The position numbers and the translations under genes were made by a program. Of a stretch of 64,000 nt of DNA, positions 59,828 to 64,000 are shown piece by piece; position 1 is the stretch's first letter; each line of letters opens with the position of its first letter. Below the pieces are notes generated by a model that saw only the letters and a program-made list of their open reading frames with translations, was not told the DNA's origin and did no database searches. The DNA comes from Euglena gracilis (taxonomy: Eukaryota; Euglenida; Euglenophyceae; Euglenales), in contig CP154957.1 in the NCBI GenBank assembly GCA_039621445.1, forward strand, positions 15,058,947 through 15,122,946, given 5' to 3'.

Positions 59828-60646
59828 TTATTGTAATATCAGACCCGGTAAAGTGTTGACATAAAATAAACACCAGGGTAGTACTTGTAGCCAGGCATTG
59901 TGCGATTCGGCCAGTGAAAGTCGTAGCATGTTGACTACAGCTTTCACTGCCGCTTCAGCGCGACCATTGCCTTTTGGACGATAAATAATAGAAAAATGCT
60001 GCTCAATTCCGAGTAAACCGCAAAGTGTTGTAAAAAATCGAGAAGAAATCAAATGGTCTTGATCACTCACGATTTCACTCGGTAAACCCATGAGGCAAAT
60101 GCATCTTTCTAAAAACATTTGTGCCAAAACTTGTGCTGTCAACCCTGCTTTCTGGCATGGAATGGCTACAATGTACCCACTCAGCCGACAGACGACAACA
60201 AGAACGTAATCGTAAATTTTGTCATCTGTTCCTTTGCAAGGTTCAAGTTCCAGAAAATCCATGCAGAGAGATGTAAAAATGTCATTTGGTACGGGGAAGA
60301 AGTCCTTCGTACCAGGGGGGGTACCTCTGCGCGGTTTCACAGCTTGACAAATTTGGCACCGTTGTGAAATTTGTAAACAGCGCTTGTACAAATCTTTTTC
60401 GGTCAGGGTTGTACAGTACCTGCGACCCACCAAAGAAAGAAGTTTGGGGTCCCCAGGGTGACCTTGGTTGTGATAACATAAAAGTACGTCATCAACCAAG
60501 TCACAGGGTATGCAGTACTTGTAACCAGTATCATTCAGGAAAATCAAACGTAAAGGCGATAAGGTATAATTCTCGACCAATTCACCATTACGCAATCTTT
60601 GTACGACGTCATTGTAAAAATCATCCTTGGAAAAAGCCCCCTTCAC
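59828..60646 (-). CDS. pol: Chromovirus copy 2 integrase zinc and catalytic core
   Basis: A 272-residue frame with HNQGHPGDPKLL...CQIC (HHCC zinc site) and all three DDE acids: MDFLELEPCKG, SDQDHLISSRFF, NGRAEAAVK. About 80% similar to copy 1 by eye. A frameshift at about 60630 separates it from RNase H. Confidence 0.85.
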   Translation of the reverse strand: MKGAFSKDDFYNDVVQRLRNGELVENYTLSPLRLIFLNDTGYKYCIPCDLVDDVLLCYHNQGHPGDPKLLSLVGRRYCTTLTEKDLYKRCLQISQRCQICQAVKPRRGTPPGTKDFFPVPNDIFTSLCMDFLELEPCKGTDDKIYDYVLVVVCRLSGYIVAIPCQKAGLTAQVLAQMFLERCICLMGLPSEIVSDQDHLISSRFFTTLCGLLGIEQHFSIIYRPKGNGRAEAAVKAVVNMLRLSLAESHNAWLQVLPWCLFYVNTLPGLILQ

Positions 60647-61691
60647 GAAAAAAGAGAGGGGATGGAGATTCTGATCGCGTAACTTGGCGGGGGCCCGGCA
60701 TTCTGCCGCGTTGTCGTTTTCCCCGTACGGGGGCTATCGGCATCCGCCGCCAAATCCGCGAAACAGGGAAATTGTCAAGTAGGTTGGCAGCGGCGTCTAC
60801 GCGCCTTGCGTATTCGTCGGCTTCGCGACTTCCGTGGAACGTGGCGTCACCCTCGTCAGGGTTACCAGGGTAATTCCAGGGTGCACGTGAAAGTGGGTCT
60901 GCGACTTTTTGAGTATGACCTGGTGTGTAAACTACCACCAGGTTGAATTGACTCAAACATTCGTGCCAACGGCATCTCCGGCCAACTGAGGACATGGTTT
61001 TGTTCAAGTCCTCGGTGTACCAGTGTTGGAGAGACTCATGGTCTGTCAACACTAGTATTTGTACGAGTGAACTGGCGACCCAACTTCGGAATTTTTGTAG
61101 GATAAGGACAATGGCATACGTCTCCTTTTCTCGTATGCTCCATTTGACTTGTCCTTTTCCGTCTTCACCTTGTAGCTTTCTGCTGAAGAATGCTACAGGG
61201 CGCAGTTCATTGGACGAGTCATGTTGACTCAACACACCGCCGACAGCATAGTCGCTGCTGTCGACCTCCAGTACGTATGGTTTGTACGGGTCAGCAATGT
61301 CAAGTACAACATTGTCCAACATCAGTTGTTTAATTGTCGTTAGCGATTCTCGCATTGTATCATCCCACTGTATCTTTGTGTTGTCAGGAGCGTGATTTTT
61401 GAGTTGTCGCGTCAGTGGTACTGCAATTTTCGCGAAATCCTTTATGTAAATCGCGTAATACTGCACTAAACCCAAAAATCCTTTTAAATGGGTGATTGTC
61501 TTGATGTTTTCAGGTGTCCACTTCTTTATAGCGTCAAGTTTGCTTGGAGATTCTTTCCTTTGTCCGTTATTCAGAATGTGTCCACAAAATTTTATCGTTT
61601 CGCGAAACAAATGCATTTTCGCACCTTTGACGAAAAGCAAATTTTTTTGAAACGTTGTCCGTACGGAACGTATATCGCGGTAGTGATATGC
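60647..61691 (-). CDS. pol: Chromovirus copy 2 RT thumb/connection and RNase H
   Basis: Resumes at about TTFQKNLLFVKGAKMHLF (61660) after the inserted segment. It continues through LKGFLGLVQYYAIY, LEVDSSDYAVGGVLSQ, REKETYAIV, TDHESLQHW and ADPLSRAPWN, and on towards integrase without the stop present in copy 1 at 13513. Fused in frame to the inserted gene upstream by chance. Confidence 0.8.
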
Positions 61692-62402
61692 CAAATTAAC
61701 CATGGCAGAACCGTCTTGAAGCAATGCCTGCAGATGCAGGCGTTGCCATTGTGGCACATGAGGCCCCAAACGCTGCAGCATGTAATTCCAGTTTGACTGC
61801 CGCCAATAATTCAGTGAAAGTGTAATTGCTTTCTTCTCTTCTTCCTCACCGCCGTCTGTTTTTGTCATACCCGTCCAAGCTATCTGTCTTGCTTCAGTGG
61901 CAAACAGCTTGCCATCAAGTAGGTGTAAGACGAGTGGTATGACAATGTTGTGGAGGACGTTGTGTGCACCATGCATTGCATCTGGAAGAACTTGGGTTCG
62001 TGGAAGAGCTGTGAGAATTGCTGACGGCCGTGACGCTGTCTCCAATTCTCGTGGGAGTGCATTCCAGTTGGTGACCTCAGCGGGTGGTGCAGCACAGAAA
62101 GGGCAAATTTCCCGACCGGCTGCGGTTGCTGTGGGTCCATCTGCACCTGTCACTTTTTATTCCACCATGTGATCACCCACGAAGAAATTTCGTATTCGCA
62201 GTTGTTTTCCTCCAACACTGGCTGTTGCAAATAGGGTGCCTTTCAAAGAGGTGTCTGGGGCCAAGCAGGTTACATCTGTTTTCTTTTTTGTCCTCAGACG
62301 CCACAAACAACACAAACAACAACACATCAATGAAAAGCTCCCTGGGAAAGCCTTCTAAATGCTCCAACGCGGCATCAAAACCAGCTCCTTGAAGTAGGGC
62401 TT
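61692..62402 (-). pseudogene. Transposase-like gene fragment, second part
   Basis: Read with one in-frame TAA (about 62160), it contains NFFVGDHMVE, then CPFCAAPPAEVTNW, then DAMHGAHNVLHNIVIPLVLHLL. The order GxDG (first part), GDHxVE, CxxC, xxHGxxN is the layout of DDE transposases with a zinc-binding insert after the second acid, as in the RAG1/Transib group and several unnamed families. Assignment to a family is not possible from the window. The 3' part is missing. Confidence 0.35.
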
Positions 62403-63008
62403 TCACAGAAGCCATACTTTCTGTCCCAGAAGAACGGCACAGTGAGCGTACCGCTCCACTGCATGCAACTTAAAATGCTGGTGTTTCCCCGTGAGGGCCA
62501 TTGTTAAGGTGAGGTAATTTGTCTTCCATCGAGGAACACCATCAACACCCCAGCGTACCCAAAGTTCACCTGGTTTGGGCCAGTCAGGTTGTGTCCACCC
62601 ACCTTCCATTACGCTGAGTACATGTGCCAGTTTTCGCACAAGGTCCACACTCGCTGAAGGCCACCCACCAGAATATCGGCTCAAGGGGCGTTCCATTTCT
62701 GGACCTTTCAAATACTCCCACGTTAGTTGAACACATGTCCACGGGACAGTTCTTCCCAATGCGACGTCACGTGTTGTTCGTCCGGATATACCACAGTACC
62801 GTCGTTCAAAACACATGTCGATTGCGTTTTTTTTCACATCGTCCACATACGGCTTGTGTTTGGTGTCAACAAGGACAATACGTCCTGGGGTGTGTTCAGC
62901 CAGCCCCCAAATACCACCAAACGTTTGATTAACAGAAGCCAGAAATTTTTTCAGCCTTCTCCACTCAGTCACACGACTAATTCCTGTCTTCTTGCTTCTT
63001 CTTGCCAT
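62403..63008 (-). CDS. Transposase-like gene fragment, first part
   Basis: Starts at an ATG (63008). A basic N-terminus (ARRSKKTGISRVTEWRRLKK) is followed by a folded region ending ELWVRWGVDGVPRWKTNYLTLTMAL. The Asp-Gly followed by a hydrophobic strand could be the first catalytic acid of an RNase H-fold (DDE) transposase. I do not recognise the family. The frame ends at a TAA-type stop near 62403, where a splice site (CAGAAAGTATGG) or a frameshift is possible. Confidence 0.4.
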   Translation of the reverse strand: MARRSKKTGISRVTEWRRLKKFLASVNQTFGGIWGLAEHTPGRIVLVDTKHKPYVDDVKKNAIDMCFERRYCGISGRTTRDVALGRTVPWTCVQLTWEYLKGPEMERPLSRYSGGWPSASVDLVRKLAHVLSVMEGGWTQPDWPKPGELWVRWGVDGVPRWKTNYLTLTMALTGKHQHFKLHAVERYAHCAVLLGQKVWLL

Positions 63009-63263
63009 GGTGAAAAACTGAATGTCTTGCGCAGAACGTTTAACGTCCGAAATAAGGAAGTCCTGTGCAAAGGGAAGAAGGACCAGGGAGTGAGAGAGCA
63101 GTCAAGGAGATGACAAAAGGAAGAAAAAAAGTGAGTGAAGATTGGGGAAAAAAAAGTGGGGGGTTTGGGGTGTGAAAAAAGAAAAAAAAACGAAAAGAAG
63201 ATAAAAGCAAAAAAAAAAACAAAAAAAAAGAATCACTCTGGGGAGTGAAAAAAAAAGGATGGA

Positions 63264-64000
63264 TCAAAAGTCAATCAACCCAAATTGAAATACGGTAAGA
63301 AAAATCTCCAAAAATCCATCTCTCAAATCATTGGAACATGGCTGGGCCATTCTTACACCCATTGGTAACACCGTCCATTGGTAAACTCCGCGGGAGGTTA
63401 AAAATGCGGTGTACGGTTGGGAGTGGGGTAGTGTAAGTGCATCTGGTGAAAACCATCCTCTAAGTCGAAAATCGACCAGAGGCGGTTTCCCGCTTGTTTT
63501 GTAATCAGGTCTTCGATAAGTGGTAACGGAAATGGATCTTCCTTTGTCTGTGATTTCAAGTATCGGTAATCCAACACAAGTCTCCACTTCTTCTCTCCAG
63601 AAGCATCGGGAGGCTTGGGTACCACAAAAGCTTGTGAGGTCCACTCGCTTTTGGAAGGTATGATCCATTTTCGTTCAATCAGTTTTTCGATCATTGTATT
63701 GAGAGCTTGTTCTCTTTCGCCTGAACAGCGAAAGAATTTTCGGTGCATGGGTTGTGCACCTTCTTTGAGTTCGATTTTACAGACACCAAAAGGTCCGCGA
63801 ATTGCAGGATCTATGTCATGGGCATAGATAGGATGTTCTAAAACATCACTGAATTCGCGATTGATCTTTGTACATAGTTCTTGTGACTTGGGGTGTTGAC
63901 CACCGCTTTCTATCACTGCGGATAGTTGGTACGCTTGGTCATTCTGACCTTTATCCCGTAGGAATTTGTCAATGTGGTCGTTTTCACGTAGGAATTTGTC
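63264..64000 (-). pseudogene. pol: Chromovirus copy 2 RT N-terminal and palm region (runs off the right edge)
   Basis: The frame is open from the right edge: a duplicated DKFLRENDHIDKFLRDKG (63950-64000) leads into AVIESGGQHP, then DIDPAIRGPFGVCKIELKEGAQPMHRKFF, FVVPKPP, WRLVLDYRYLKS, WSIFDLEDGFHQMHLH. A frameshift near 63400 then gives VYQWTVLPMGVR. The sequence is lost at the YxDD position, where the foreign segment begins. The Cys at about 63868 replaces the TGA found in copy 1 at 12046. Confidence 0.82.

Larger units (their letters stand above)
61692..63262 (-). mobile_element. 1.57-kb foreign segment inserted in copy 2 RT
   Basis: Between the RT palm (ending about 63264) and thumb (from about 61691) lies sequence absent from copy 1, replacing the stretch around the YIDD motif. 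The segment carries a minus-strand gene fragment (63008 to about 61700) preceded by 220 bp rich in A/G on the plus strand. No inverted repeats or target duplication could be defined. Confidence 0.55.

Noticed and set aside
1-64000. Bacterial or viral origin of the window
   Set aside because: Spliceosomal-type introns, LTR chromoviruses with chromodomains, restriction-nuclease LINEs and absence of operons or phage genes point to eukaryotic nuclear DNA.

Overview
This window is nuclear DNA from a repeat-rich eukaryote. It carries LTR and non-LTR retroelements, short GT-AG introns of 46-47 nt in a gene at 40 kb, many short TA-flanked foldback elements with long C/G tracts, and no operons or bacterial signals. 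The presumed primer-binding site (TGGTAGCAGAGT) resembles a eukaryotic initiator Met-tRNA 3' end. The overall texture would fit an alga or other protist with a large genome, but I cannot place the lineage. No complete, ordinary host gene is convincingly present.

Layout. 1-4.2 kb: nested foldback elements with C/G tracts and AT-rich repeat debris. 4.3-24.4 kb: a decayed non-LTR retrotransposon (LINE-A) split in the middle of its reverse transcriptase (RT) by a 16.9-kb Ty3-type chromovirus (copy 1, 5238-22098). Copy 1 has 412-bp LTRs and a 5-bp target duplication (CGCGC). The 3' half of LINE-A carries two further TA-flanked foldback insertions. 24.4-30.5 kb: noncoding repeats and a long Pro/Ser-rich reading frame with an FG-type minisatellite. 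30.5-35.3 kb: a second non-LTR element (LINE-B) with two intact 2A-like motifs, one degenerate one, a DNA-adenine-methyltransferase-like block, RT, zinc knuckle and restriction-like endonuclease. 35.9-40.3 kb: a 2.24-kb tandem duplication ending in the 5' exons of a pogo/CENP-B-like gene. 41.4-42.8 kb: a candidate small LTR element. 43-48 kb: more foldback elements, G-rich minisatellites and a LINE scrap. 48.3-50.1 kb: a broken coiled-coil frame on the minus strand. 50.4-52.19 kb: a fragment of a third chromovirus copy (gag-protease), cut by the 3' LTR of a minus-strand chromovirus (copy 2), which runs from 52191 past the right edge. Copy 2 is itself interrupted within RT by a 1.6-kb segment carrying part of an unrelated, transposase-like gene.

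How the pieces relate. Comparing the three chromovirus copies suggests that the intact element encodes one very long gag-pol frame: coiled-coil gag, CCHC knuckles, protease, methyltransferase-like block, RT, RNase H, integrase, chromodomain. It is followed by about 5.5 kb of extra genes (ORF-A, -B, -C) that are conserved in order in copies 1 and 2 and match no standard retroelement protein I recognise. Those accessory genes, the TA-specific C/G-tract foldback family, the 2A-containing LINE, and the dense AAA-looped mini-hairpins of copy 1 are the most unusual content.
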